From Lotus japonicus (lineage: Eukaryota; Streptophyta; Magnoliopsida; Fabales; Fabaceae), in NCBI RefSeq assembly GCF_012489685.1, contig NC_080044.1, positions 25,400,369-25,464,368 of the forward strand: DNA of 64,000 nucleotides, in the 5' to 3' direction. Made by a program: the position numbers and the translations under genes. Position 1 is the stretch's first letter, and every line of letters begins with the position of its first letter. Below the pieces are notes generated by a model. It worked only from the letters and a program-made list of their open reading frames with translations, was not told the DNA's origin and searched no databases. Shown one piece after another: positions 10,231 through 21,640 of this stretch.

Positions 10231-11112
10231 TGAAATTATGGTTCTCGCACAGGACAGATGTTCTACGCGATGCTAGGACAACCGGTTCGACAACTGACTA
10301 ACAGTAACAACAGAAACTTTAAAAGCATAAGTAAACAAGACACAAGAATTGTTAACCCAGTTCGGTGAAACTTCACCTACGTCTGGAGGGGTTGCACCCA
10401 AAGAAAGGAAATCCACTATCTCAAGATTCAGGAACTACAGACACTCATGAACACAACAGTTCATAGTTCTCTTCCTAATCTACCCAGTGTATTTCTACTT
10501 AGTATCTCAACCTAAGTATGAGAACCCCTCTCACTTCCTTTCAATCACTGCAATAGTGATTGGTAACAAACAATCAACAATCAGAGTTTGAAGAATCAAA
10601 CAACACAGAACACAACTTTGCTTTATAGAATCAGTGAGCAAAATTTGTTCACAAGTAACAAGGACAAAGAACAATGAAAAATCCTAAAATACTTCATCTA
10701 TCTCTCTATTAGCTTCGGTGGCCTTCATGTTTTAGGTCTTCATCCTTTTATATACTTCAGCAGCGGCAACATAGACACTAGGGTTTGCTTGGGCTGAAGA
10801 ACAGATTCCAGCAACAATAAAATCAAACGCAATCTTCAAAAGATATGATTACGTTATACAAAAGTAATCATAGGAACAAATCGTCAATCAAATATTGTTT
10901 CAACAAATAACAGCCCGCAATTAATTCCGTTCTGGCACAGCTACTTGAACCGCAAGTAACTACAAAACTAATCTTCATAAGATCTTCAAGGGCCCACAAT
11001 CATGCTCCACACAAAGGACTGATGTCCTAGCTTCACAAAGACAGATGTCAGAGCATCAACTTCGACATCAGGTTGTTTTTTACAAAATGCAAGACAACCA
11101 AAAGGAACAACA
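10231..11112 (-). repeat. 5' LTR (right) of gag-only copia element
   Basis: 882 bp. It pairs with 6926-7806 with visible substitutions (for example GCTGGGAC versus GCTAGGAC) and one base of length difference. Confidence 0.88.
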
Positions 11113-11117
11113 ATGAC

Positions 11118-11930
11118 AACACCACATCACACCTTCTCTCCAACGAATTGCATTCCACAGATTCCAGATTTCACCACAACAAAGAAAAAAATGACTAGTG
11201 GACTCTATTGCTGACCTACAAATGTTGCATAAACCAGAATTTTCCACCGTTACTCCATGCTTAATCAAGTTTTCCTTTACAGCTATTTTGTTGACTAATG
11301 CTTGCCATAGGAATAAGACGACTTTAGGGGGTGAAATTTGGCTAACACTCTTTGGAATTACCCATGTTGCTTCCCCCAACACTCTTAGTTCAACCATCTC
11401 AGTCAAAGCCTTAACAGAAAAGATCCCTTTCACATCCCCAAGCCATAGGATACCATCTTCACCCGAACTAGGAATGATTGAGTTAATCTGAGCAACGAAC
11501 CTCTCTTGTTATTCCAGTTCCCAACCAAATTATTGTTGTCTTCTGAAGTCCACTGTCCAAGACCACCTTCTAGCAATAAAAGACCCAACTTCTTGGATAG
11601 TTGCTGTTTTATTTGTGGCTAGTGCAAACATGCGGGGGAACATGATATGGAGAGGTAACTAATCAGTCGAAGGGTCAAGCCAAAAGCGGATGCTTCTGCC
11701 TGATCCTAATCTACAAAATATTTGATCTCTAAAGGCCTTAATAATTACTGAATCTTCCATCAACGTTCTCATGATGCTTCCACAAGAATGGAGCATCCTG
11801 AGAAAGTTTTCCACCAGTAAATGCAGCACCATGAATCTCTCATTCCATCCGTATGTCGCCCAGATAGTTCTTCTCCATAAGGTCTTTTTATCCACTCCTT
11901 TTATTCGATCTTCTTTCATAATTGATTAAT
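11118..11930 (-). mobile_element. LINE fragment, RT end and zf-RVT domain
   Basis: On the minus strand, 11919-11659 matches the region after LINE reverse transcriptase (FCRLGSGRSIRFWLD, the usual RVGNGxxxxFWxD motif). 11433-11118 is a zf-RVT domain with PKVVLFLWQAL, CNICRSAIES and SHFFLCC, in the usual order. The element is 5' truncated, as LINE copies usually are. Frames are interrupted. Its downstream parts lie at 6290-6920 and 610-1218. Confidence 0.75.
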
Positions 11931-12611
11931 TAAAATTCGTATGATGTCCACTAATTAAAAATATGAATCTAACTTTGATTTTAATAGAATCCGCATCAAT
12001 ATCAATCAATGAATAAGACTGTGTTGGAAAGAAAGGGGTTATAGGAACATTGCTAGCATAGTAGCATTTCTCTCGGGTATATTTTGCCAACATGGTCCTC
12101 ATAGCATTGGATGTGGGATACTTGCAATTCAGACAAATACCCACCCCTGATGGATAAGTATTTGGTTACGACCTTTTTTAACTGGATGGACATCCTGTTA
12201 AATGGAAAACTAGCACATAAAGTTGTCGAATTTGAAGGACTACGAAAACCACGTGTGGGTTCAAGGAAGGATTGCGCTACCAGATGGACTTCCTATGAAT
12301 GAAGGGTTCTATGTACCTGTTTGTAAAGTTTACTCGGAAGAGATCTTGTTGCTTCCTTATAGGGTGAAACATTGTGCTAGTGGGTGTCCCTGTGACTTTT
12401 TGTATAATTTGTAGTTGATTCAAGAGCCTTCTCTAATAGTGTGTTTGTTTCGGGTGAAAATAGATGCAAGGGAAAAGTGGGAGGAGAAAAGAGTTGGAAA
12501 ATACATCGCACATGTGTTTGGGACAGCAAGGAAAATGATAGGGGAAGAAGAATGGTACAACAACAGAGCCGTCACAGTTTTCCCACCCCTTTTGGCATGA
12601 AAACGACAGAG
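11931..12611. other. Unassigned DNA with a coding-like patch
   Basis: The plus strand from 12223 to 12414 encodes a protein-like stretch (HVWVQGRIALPDG, then LLLPYRVKHCASGCPC) ending at a TAG. A preceding patch at 12111-12230 is in another frame, so this may be a frameshifted gene fragment. I do not recognise the family. The purine-rich stretch 12440-12560 looks like MITE or intergenic DNA. Confidence 0.25.
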
Positions 12612-13081
12612 CAGTGTTATCAGACTCGGACCGGTGATCGACTCGGTCGAGGCACTGGGTCAATGAGTCAATGGTTCAACCATTGGGTCATTGGTTCGAT
12701 TGCTTGACTCGGTTTATATTAAAAAATTATAATAATTTAAAATATAACCATAGTATATCATATATATAAAATAATATGCACTCTTCCTAACAAGATGTAA
12801 AGTGGTGTAGTGGAAATTTGGATTAGTTTTCCTCCTTCTAGGTCCTGTGTTCAAGTCCTAGCTATGACAATTTTTTTACATAACTCTCAATTGAATATCA
12901 TTTGACCAAATAATTAACATTGAATGTAAATTAATTACAGTTTGACCATTAAAACTGACCGGTCCATCAAAAAAATTGGTCGAGTCGTCGGTTTATCTCC
13001 TGAACCGGCCGGTCCAAACCGGTTTATACCGGTTTGAATGCTTGACCGATCTGATTAATGGCTCGGACCGGTAAGGGGTCC
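12612..13081 (+). repeat. CCGGTT-rich interspersed repeat with tRNA-like core
   Basis: Two arms rich in GACCGGT/GGTTCAACC motifs (12613-12715 and 12955-13080, partly inverted) flank an AT-rich middle holding a tRNA-like pair of boxes (AGTGGTGTAGTGG near 12802 and TGTTCAAGTCC near 12848). The same architecture recurs at 19487-20105 in the opposite orientation, so it is one family. The superfamily is not determined. Confidence 0.55.
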
Positions 13082-16000
13082 TGTGAGACTCGGATTTTTA
13101 AAGCTTAGAATAAATAAATTAATTTCTTGTTCACAATTAGGATTTAATACAACGTGAAAGGAATTTACATAAGTGGTTGCTGTTTAAAAATAATTTAATG
13201 AAGAAGAAAATTCATGGATTAATTAATTCTATCCCTGTAGTCAATTTAGTCGATAACTTGACTCATTTACATGACTGTCTTAGAACGAGAGCGGTTATAT
13301 AGAGCCAAAGTACTCTTAAAACACTTTAGAAATTGAGTCATAAGAATTATGGAGATATACAGAATTGCTCGTATACCTTCCTACGACAAGCAGATTAATA
13401 CGAAACCCTGGAATTTACGAACACTCATTTCCGATACCGGGAGGTTTGCCGAAACTGAATCCCTGGTTTTTCTAGAGCTATTAAATTAACCTACGATGAA
13501 GACTTTTCCTGTTCGGAGCTTCAAATAAAGATTTCATCCGCGTACGCCCACTCTAATCGACGTTCCAAATCTTTCTTCAGAAGGAAGTTTCTGCATCTGA
13601 GGTCAAAACCATAAAGTGCATTTTAAGCCGGTAAACATTAAAAACAAGCCTCGAAAACCAAAAATCATACTGATATTTCTTTGAAGAATTAGAAGATTCA
13701 GCGGGAAGAATATCGTGTCTAAAATACGTTGGAATCAGTAGGAAAAATCGGAATCGCGAAATAATCATTTTCTCACGTTTTCAATTTCCTATAAATAGGA
13801 CTTCAAAAACTCAAAAAAAATCACACCAACCTTTTCATTTTCTTTGTTGGCCGTGGGTGAGCTTGAGGGAGAAAGGAGGAAGAGTTTTTTTCCGGTTCTT
13901 GCCTGATCGTTGCTCTGTTCGTTGCTACGCGTAGGCTTCGAGGTACTGATGTTATTTCTTTCTTCTGATCTTAAATTGTCGCTTTTTGTTATGTCTGTCT
14001 GTGCTCCAAGTTTTGAGCTTTTTGTAAAACTGTCCAAATAGCTTGATTTTAGTGTCTAAACATATTCCCTACGTACCCAAGAGTACTTCTAGCGGATTAC
14101 ATTTTGCCGAATGTCGCCGAAATGCTGCCGGAATTCATTTCTGTAGGAAAAACCCATTTCTAGACAAAGTCTCATCCTTTAAGCTGAAAACTCACGACTG
14201 AGCTTAGCCTCAGTAGGATTAGTTGCTCTAAATAATTTTAGGAACGTACCCATCTAATTTATTTTCAGAAATTCCAACTTTGAGTTTTCGAGCTAAAAAC
14301 ACTGACCAAAATACCCCTGTGTTAGTTTTCGACCCGATAATTTTTCTGAGAGTTTCTCTGGCCTAGATATTGCCTAAGAATACCTAGGAATTAATTTAGA
14401 TCGAAGAAAAAGTTTGGGAAACCCTGTTTCTAGCACTGGCCGAAACTTGTAGTAATTGGACCGTGTCCAAAAATAATTTTTGGGTCTGTATGGCCTGAGC
14501 TATAGCGAAGCTCTCTCCGTTGTCAAAATTTTGGCTTTGGTTTCGTGTCATTCCGAGTTCTGTAGCTTGAGTTATGCGCATTTTAGCGAACAAAGGTTCT
14601 GTCGTCTATTCGTGCTTAAATATTGTACTCTGAAGCTTCTTAAGCTTTGTCTAACGCTAGTTAGTATTGTTTTGACCGAATTGACTTGTTTTGATTGACT
14701 TTCGCTTCGTTTGCTCAAAGATTCGTTTGGAGGAACACTTGGAGCAGGAAAAGAGGATTGTGAAGGAGCCTTGCTTGAACACACTGGACGAGTTCGAGGT
14801 TAGGGCAACTTACTTACTAGCTATTTGTATTGTAGGCGTCGATAACTTCGACTTGAATACTGCTTGATATTGAAGATTGCATTGAATGTTGTTTATCGCT
14901 TTGAACTGGAAATTGTTTTCTGGAGGCTTCGGCCGAGTGAACTTATATGAGACGTGTGTCTCCGTTTTCTGAGAGGCTTCGGCCGTTTACTGGTTTCCGT
15001 CTTATGATTTCCGCACTGAATTATTGTTATATTGATATTGTTATTGAACTGAGCTATATGCCATTACTTCGGTTGAGTTTACGATGTCCTGCATATGCTC
15101 TATTGAAGTGTACTGACTTGAGATAGTACACGATTTTATGATTTCAGAGTGTGGGAAAACGTGATGTTTTGCCATGCTAATGACGAGGTTTGGGAAATGT
15201 TAGGCAGGCTTTGATCGGGGGTCTAAGCCATAGTCATTTTAGGATCGAGACCTTCCCGGGGAATTACTTGGGTTATTGGGATCTTTTTACTTATAGAGTT
15301 TTGGAACAAAAGAGAAACGAAACTTGACTTCATAAATGAAATTCATAATGCATTAACCAAAGATAGAACATCTTCAAATAGTAATAACAATTTCTTGGAA
15401 AAGACTTAGGATCTGAAATAAGTTAGAAAACGGGAAGTGTCGGCGATCCTAGCGTTGTGACTGGGACAGTCACTGAGTGTAGATGTCACTCCTGATTTGT
15501 TAAGTGTTGGTTCGATCATCAAGAAGATGAGTCGTTGTGACGAGAAGTCACTGAATGCGAGCAGCATTCTCTCTAATCGTTGATGAGTTGTTTGGCCATC
15601 GAGATGGTGAGCCAGGGTAACTTGAAAGGTCACTCAGTGCGAGATGCATTCTTTTGCTCGTTGAGCAGTTTGGTTGGCCATCGAGACGGTGAGCCAAAGT
15701 GACTAGGAAAGTTACCAAGTGTGATTAGCACTTCCTTGTTTACCTTAGGGTATTGTAGAGACAATGTACTCTAGCTAGACACGCGTACCTTGGTGAGGAC
15801 GTTTCGTTGTTTGGCTAACCATATTGCATTCATGCATACATTTCTTGGAAAGTGTGCTACTTTCCGAAGGACGATCTCAGATCGAACTTCATCGGAGCGA
15901 GATGCTTCATTGGAGCGAGATGCTTCACAGGAGCGTGCTGCTTCACAGGAGCGAGATGCTTCATAAAAGCGAGATGCTTTAGCGGAGCGAGATGCTTGGC

Positions 16001-16867
16001 TCGTCCCATCCATCGAGATGGTGACATTTTATCCGGATCATATTTTGAGCATGACATTGCATTGGCACGCCATGCACCTAACTATATTTGTTGATGTGTT
16101 GAAGATCCAATTGTCATTTGTGATTTGATGTCGATAAACATCGTTATATATCTTGATGATTTGATGTTGATAAATATGTTATGTATATACCTTAGGGTAG
16201 ACGATACAGAACTTATATGTATATATACAACCTATATATATATATACCCCTTTATTCATCACATGTTGCTTGTATTATCTATTATATTCTGTGAGTTGAC
16301 CCTCGCGCCTTGGCTTTGTGTGTATGGTTGTGTTTGGGCGGTCGGCTTGCTGCCAGACGTCCAACAACTGATTCAAGAGGGTTCGTCGTTCGGGGAGGAT
16401 CCTGAGCGCAATGACTACTACTGAGCCTTCGACGTGGACCCGGACTTCATGCATGATCGGATGAGGGTCGATGTTAGGAGTGTAGTATATGGGGGATTGT
16501 TTTCACAGCTCTGATTGTTATTTCTCATTTTGGGGCAGGGTAGGTCCCCGACTATTAGCTTTTGTGTGGTTCTCTTCCAGGAGGATCACAGGGAGTTTGT
16601 CGGGCATAGGAAGTCTTTCGAAGGCCGTTTGGGGCTGACTTATCTTCTTGAAAACTGTATTCATAAAACTCATGGCTCTGACCATAGGATGTACTTATTC
16701 GCCTGCGGGCACTATCTCCAAATTACTTTATGTTTATTATCTCTGGGTTGAGTCTTCATTATGTTAAGTCTTCTATTTGAAAAGAAAACGAAAAAAATAT
16801 ATTACGCATTTTCCGCACTATTGATTTAAAGTCACTAAAGTGGCACCACCGAAATCGGGGTGTTACA
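13082..16867 (+). repeat. Long LTR of gypsy element (~3.8 kb)
   Basis: The end is clear: ATCGGGGTGTTACA precedes the primer site. The start is inferred at 13082, where TGTGAGACTCGGATTTTTAA resembles the reverse complement of the end (TGTAACACCCCGATTTC). Inside are degenerate ~100-bp repeats with GGCCATCGAGAYGGTGAGCC (15440-15740), an 18-bp array, and a TA-rich microsatellite (about 16218-16246). Short open frames in the LTR are not genes. Confidence 0.6.
15893..16000 (+). repeat. 18-bp tandem array, six copies
   Basis: Six consecutive 18-bp units of the form GGAGCGAGATGCTTCAY sit inside the gypsy LTR. Because 18 is divisible by three, the array reads as open 6-residue repeats on both strands, which explains spurious frames here. 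Confidence 0.9.
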
Positions 16868-16870
16868 TTG

Positions 16871-16882
16871 TGGTATCAGAGC
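16871..16882 (+). promoter_or_regulatory. Primer-binding site (tRNA-Met) of gypsy element
   Basis: TGGTATCAGAGC lies 3 bp beyond the LTR end. Confidence 0.85.
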
Positions 16883-17084
16883 TTGTCGAGTCTTTCGGGA
16901 GTCTTTGGGGAATAGGTCTTCTGTGCTAGGTTGTGTGACTCTGCAAAGAGTAAAAAAAAAATTGATTGTCTGCCAAGCGATTTTTCGCTTAGAATTGATT
17001 GAAGTTATTGTTTAATCATATTGTATAGTCATAACAAATGCTATCTTATGATGAGTACTAACTGTTTGTCTAAACTAACAGAAC

Positions 17085-18070
17085 ATGGTGAACGCTAACC
17101 AACTAGCGGAAATGATGGCCACTATGGCCCAAGCTGTAACTACACAAGCTAACGATAACGCTCAAAGGCGTGCTGCTGAGGAGGCACGTGATCATCACCA
17201 ACGTCAGAGAGAGGTAACTCTCGACCAAAACAAGGGACTCAATGACTTTAGGAGACAAGATCCTCCTAAGTTTACTAGTGGAACTGACCCTGACAAAGCG
17301 GATCTCTGGATCCAAGAGATCGAGAAAATTTTTGGTGTACTGCAAACTGCTGAAGGTGCCAAGGTGGGCATGGCTACATACCTTTTACTTGGGGATGCTG
17401 AATACTGGTGGAGAGGCGCCAGAGGAACTATGGAAGCAAATGGAGAAGAAATTAACTGGAACTCTTTCCGAGCTGCTTTTCTGGAGAAGTATTTTCCCAC
17501 TAGTGCTCGGGATGAGCGGGAGGCACAGTTTCTGACACTTCGTCAGGGGAGCATGTCCATACCTGAATATGCTTCTAAACTGGAGTCTTTGGCCAAGCAT
17601 TTCCAATTCTTCAACAACCATGTGGACGAGCGCTATATGTGTAAGCGTTTTGTGAATGGGCTGAGGCCTGATATTGAAGATTCTGTGAGGCCGCTGGGAA
17701 TCTTTCGTTTCCAGTCGCTGGTTGAGAAAGCAACTGAAGTGGAACTGATGAAAAACAAGAGGTTGAACCGTGCTGGTACTGGAGGACCGATGAGGTCAGG
17801 TTCTCAGACTTACCAAGGAAAGGAAAAATCTCAGTAGAAGAAGCCGTATCAACGCCCGGAGGGGGGAGGTTTTACCTCAGGATCTTACAAGCCTTTGACT
17901 GCTGTCACTCCAGGGGCAAGAAACCAATCAGCACACCCAGAGATGACCTGCTTCAGGTGTGGGAAGACTGGACATTATGCGAACGCATGTATGAACCAAG
18001 GGCCCCGATGTTTCAATTGCAACCAACCAGGGCATATGGCCGTCGATTGCAGGGCACCCAAGGCTGAAAG
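17085..18070 (+). pseudogene. Ty3/gypsy gag with two zinc knuckles, stop-interrupted
   Basis: Begins with an ATG at 17085. The capsid (retrotrans_gag) core follows, with DPDKADLWIQEIEKIF, GDAEYWWRGAR, FLEKYFP and RFVNGLRPDI in order. An in-frame TAG at 17835-17837 interrupts it after KEKSQ. The same frame then continues through two CCHC knuckles (CFRCGKTGHYANAC and CFNCNQPGHMAVDC) until truncation at about 18070. One stop could be recent decay; without pol the element is defective in any case. Confidence 0.8.
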
Positions 18071-18536
18071 TGAAATAAAAATAATTTATGTTTAAATATT
18101 ATTTTTTTCTTAAAATAGTTCATTGCCACAATTATACTATAATAGATTTTTTATTAAAATTAAATTAGTTTCAAAAATAAAAATTATTAAAATTAAATTA
18201 GTATTACTTTTCTAAATAAAGTATTTGGGAAATATAAAGGGTAAATTGGTAATATCTACTCTCATTCTCTTTCTTATCACTTTTCCTTCATTTTTCCAAT
18301 CGTTTTAGTCTAATCCAAACAACTTCAAAATTATCTCATTTTCCACTTATAATCTTTCAATTTATCTTCTTTCCACATATATTCTTTCTAGTCATTTTCA
18401 TTTCTACTCCCAAATAGATGGTACATTTTATTAGAGTATGTTATCAGTTCTCCTATAATTAGTCTACTTTCTTACGTTTGTTAACTAAATCTTGAATCAA
18501 ATAGTTGTTGATAATTTAAAAATATGATTCTAATAA
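18071..18536. other. AT-rich intergenic DNA, possible MITE
   Basis: No gene is seen. GTATTTGGGAA near 18220 and CTCCCAAATAGATGG near 18407 are roughly inverted, which suggests a ~200-bp MITE with TTTGGGA-type ends. Support is weak. Confidence 0.3.
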
Positions 18537-19419
18537 GAGTTAACTATCGTATTAGTCCTTGTTTTTGTGTCTTCGTATGATCTAGGTCCCTCCCGAAAAA
18601 ATTATTACAACTGGTCCTCATGTTTGATAATTATTTGGAGCGGATCCTCGGACTCGCCGGAGCTCCGAGCTGCGGTGATTGTTTAAATGGTATGATGATT
18701 GTGTTTAGACTAAATTCTTTCCTGTGCTTAAATGACATGTTGACTGTCCTTAAAAGGCATGGTCAGTCAAATCTAATTCGGCTCTTTCACCGACGCCGAC
18801 GCAAGTTCCAGAGACGGAGAGGATGGTGGTTCTGGTGGACTCACAGGAAACAGGGGTTCGCCTTGTGCACGCGCTGATGGCGTGCGTAGGTTCAGAAGGA
18901 GAATCACAAGCTCGCGGACATCCTTATGCTTTTAATTATTGCTGCCTTCCTATTTTGTCTTTGATGTAGATCGATTTGAATGCTCTTAAGATCCTTGATT
19001 TATAATCTTCAAATGAAAATGTAATTTGATTCTTTTGTTTCAAATGGTAACAAGAGGAGGAAGAAGAGTAAGAGGGGTAGAAGAATGAGTCAGATATGAA
19101 CCCTAATTTGTTTTGGATGATTGGGGATTTGGGTTAATTGGGGGTTAATTGGGATAAATTTGGCGGGAGTAATTAATTTAGTTGATTAGATTAGGATTAT
19201 AATTAGAAATAGGTTAATTTAGTTTAAGTTTGACTTGTAATTTTTTTTATTCCATGTCACCTTACTAAACATAGTCAGCATGTCATTTAAGCACTCGTTA
19301 GAGGTGAGGATCCGCTCCAAATTATTTTCAAATATGAGGACTTGTTGCAATAATTTTTCCGAAGATTGACCTAGATCAGACGACGATACAAAGACAGGGA
19401 CTAATATGATGGTTAACCC
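18537..19419. mobile_element. Non-autonomous Mutator-like element with long inverted ends
   Basis: The left end (GAGTTAACTATCGTATTAGTCC) is the inverse of the right end (GGGTTAACCATCATATTAGTCC on the minus strand). Similarity continues inwards for roughly 150-230 bp, including GATCTAGGTC and TTTGGAGCGGATCCTC in both arms. Long inverted ends of this style are typical of MULEs. The core is GC-richer (18780-18900) with no transposase. I could not find a clean 9-bp duplication. Confidence 0.65.
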
Positions 19420-19486
19420 TTTAATATATTCACACATTTTCTCTTCGATCTTTTTTTTACATTACGTTTCTGTATGGGTTAAATAA

Positions 19487-20105
19487 AGCAGATGCCTAGC
19501 CGGTTCGGTTTTCATATTAGACCGTTTATTTTAGAACCGGAAGTCAGACCGAAACTGTAAAACAGACGGTTTACAGTTTGGAAGAAAAAATGGAAAAAGG
19601 CACCAGCAAGATTCGAACTTGCAACACGTAGGTGCAAAAAGAGGCATTTGCCATTGAGCCATATCCATCTTTAAGTAATGGATTTCAAAGCAATATATTT
19701 ATTATGTCATTTAGCGCACGCTTTCCACCAAAATGAACCCGAAATGAGGGATTAATTTACTAACATTTTTAACAACTAACATTTGTCTTAAAAAAAAACC
19801 ACATTTACAACAAAATATACATTTAACTATATATCAGCTTATTTTTATTTGGATATAATGAGAAATAAGTAGACTATAAATATTAAAATACATATTATTA
19901 CATCATTTTGTTTTATTCTAAGTGATAAAAAATTAATATTATTGTGTATTAAAATATATAATATTATAAAAACAATTTTAAGACTAAAAATATACTTATT
20001 TAATCACTATTGGTTGAACCACGGTTCGACCCAGTTGAACCTTGAAACCGTGAACACTCAGTGCCTTCACCTGTTTAATGATCGATCCGATTTTCTAAAC
20101 ATTTC
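19487..20105 (-). repeat. Second CCGGTT-rich repeat with tRNA-like core
   Basis: Arms at 19495-19575 (CCGGTTCGGTTTTC) and 20005-20105 (GGTTGAACCACGGTTCGACC) flank an AT-rich core. On the minus strand the core carries tRNA-like boxes (ATGGCTCAATGGCAAATG and AAGTTCGAATCTTGC, about 19600-19665). The right arm on the minus strand shares GGCACTG and GGTTCAA with the left arm of 12612-13081. Confidence 0.55.
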
Positions 20106-20466
20106 TATTTACATTCATCGATCATATCTCTCACTTTTTATTAGGTTTAAATATAAAATTAGTGTTGAGTCGTTGAGAATATTATTTCTTACTTTTTACA
20201 GCCATCTCTCCATTTGATTTTACACGAGAATGTACAATTTATATTTAACTAGAGTAAATCTGGGTACAAGTAATCAATTTCAACTTCACTAAAAAATTTG
20301 CCATTGGAAAGAAAAACTAAAGTGAAAGAATAACCCGATAGCTTGCAATGTTCTATCTAAACCTCAATGGGAAAATGCCTAATTTTGGACCCATGATTTT
20401 TATCACTACAAATAAGTCATCCCACTCTTCACTGCAGGGGGGAAATGATGTTTTTACTACTTTTAA

Positions 20467-20804
20467 GGAGGCGTTTTTGGGAAATACATACCCGGAAATG
20501 TGGAGGTAGGAAATCATATTCCCGTGTTTGTTATAAGGTTGGAAATTGGATGCTCGGGCATAAAACATTCCTGAGAATGACATAACTTCCATAACTTTCG
20601 TCATTTTTTTTTGTCAACATAACTTTCGTCATTTGATTCCCATGAAATGAGTTGGGAATCTTGCATTCCCACAGGAAAGTGAATGTAACTTCCCACTACT
20701 CACAAATTTCATCATATTTTTTTATCATTTTGAATTTTTCAATTTTTAAATTAAATAAAATTTAAAAATATTCCCGGAAATCCTAAATCCTAACTAAACA
20801 CACC
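20467..20804. mobile_element. MITE, Harbinger-like
   Basis: The ends GGAGGCGTTT and (minus) GGTGTGTTT are bounded on both sides by TTAA (20463-20466 and 20805-20808), fitting a TTA/TAA-targeting element. The interior carries several short palindromic TTCCC/GGGAA words. There is no coding capacity. Confidence 0.5.
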
Positions 20805-20808
20805 TTAA

Positions 20809-21640
20809 GTCTTACCCAGGAATAATTTTCCCAACAATAAGACTCCCACTGATATTATTCCCAGGAATGTTATTTACATTGTGTTTTTTATGGGCTAATA
20901 ATAATTTGAAAATAACCTTTTAGTATATGAATTATGAAGTAGATTTTTATTAGTCCATGGCGGACTAAGCTACATATTATCCTATAAGTAGTTGAAAGCT
21001 AATTATTTAAATTGTTCATAAATAATTTGTAATTTGTACACATTTACTATTTTTTATCATTGACTAATGTCGGCGCCTTTGTCCGAGATAGGGGTTGCAT
21101 GTCTCTTTCAACAGTTACTGATTTAAACTTATCAAAGCCTAATTAAGAAATATCCAAGCCCAATTCACATTAACCTAGTTAGCAGAACCAGATGTTGATT
21201 AAAACAAAGCATAATCAGATTTCTTATAAAAACTCAATCAAAGCAAATAATATTAATGGGAATGGTGATTTTAATAAGAACATTAGTATATTAAAATTCG
21301 GTTCTTTACTGTGATCCAGTCATGAAAACATCAGAATATGTCATGCACCATTTACCCTGTAGCACATATACTGTAGTGTGCCAATGCTTGCTGTTGCAGA
21401 TCTTTCCTAAAATAATCTCCATAACTCTTTGATGTTTTAAAGGAGAACAACATTACTTTGAACTTAACTAATTAACTAATATGGTTCTTGTTTGTTTCCA
21501 ACTATATATGCCTATTCTTTGAAATTCAAAACTCAAAATTTAAAGCTACAAGTGAAACTTAGGAAATACAAATACTAATAATGAGAAATGGAAGAAACAA
21601 AATCAACTCCAATCAGTAGCTTCAAGTAAGAACCACAGAG
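20809..21640. other. Intergenic DNA downstream of the bHLH gene
   Basis: AT-rich, no gene recognised. It presumably holds the 3' UTR and polyadenylation region of the bHLH gene on its right. Confidence 0.4.

Larger units (their letters stand above)
6926..11112 (-). mobile_element. Non-autonomous copia element with gag only (TR-GAG-like)
   Basis: LTRs at 6926-7806 and 10231-11112 run in the minus orientation and are flanked by a perfect ATGAC duplication (6921-6925 and 11113-11117). A tRNA-Met primer site lies next to the right LTR, reading GGCATCAGAGCAGG on the minus strand (about 10216-10229). A purine tract (ACAAAGGGAGAGAT, minus) adjoins the left LTR. The 2.4-kb interior encodes only SIRE-like gag: no protease, integrase, RT or RNase H is present. 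The LTRs differ at several positions, so it is older than the intact copia element. Like other pol-less elements it would need enzymes supplied in trans. Confidence 0.85.
13082..18070 (+). mobile_element. Truncated Ty3/gypsy chromovirus-like element (LTR plus gag)
   Basis: A long LTR (13082-16867) is followed by a tRNA-Met primer site and a gag gene. The homology stops at about 18070, just after the second zinc knuckle, so protease, RT, RNase H and integrase are absent. The LTR length and gag type resemble the Tekay/Del chromovirus lineage; that assignment is inference because no chromodomain or RT is present. The right side passes abruptly into AT-rich unique-looking DNA. Confidence 0.75.

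Noticed and set aside
15893..16000. CRISPR-like regularly spaced repeat
   Set aside because: Head-to-tail 18-bp tandem units without unique spacers, inside a plant LTR.
15771..16094. Open frames on both strands with 6-residue repeats
   Set aside because: Products of the 18-bp tandem array in the gypsy LTR; a multiple of three keeps any frame open.
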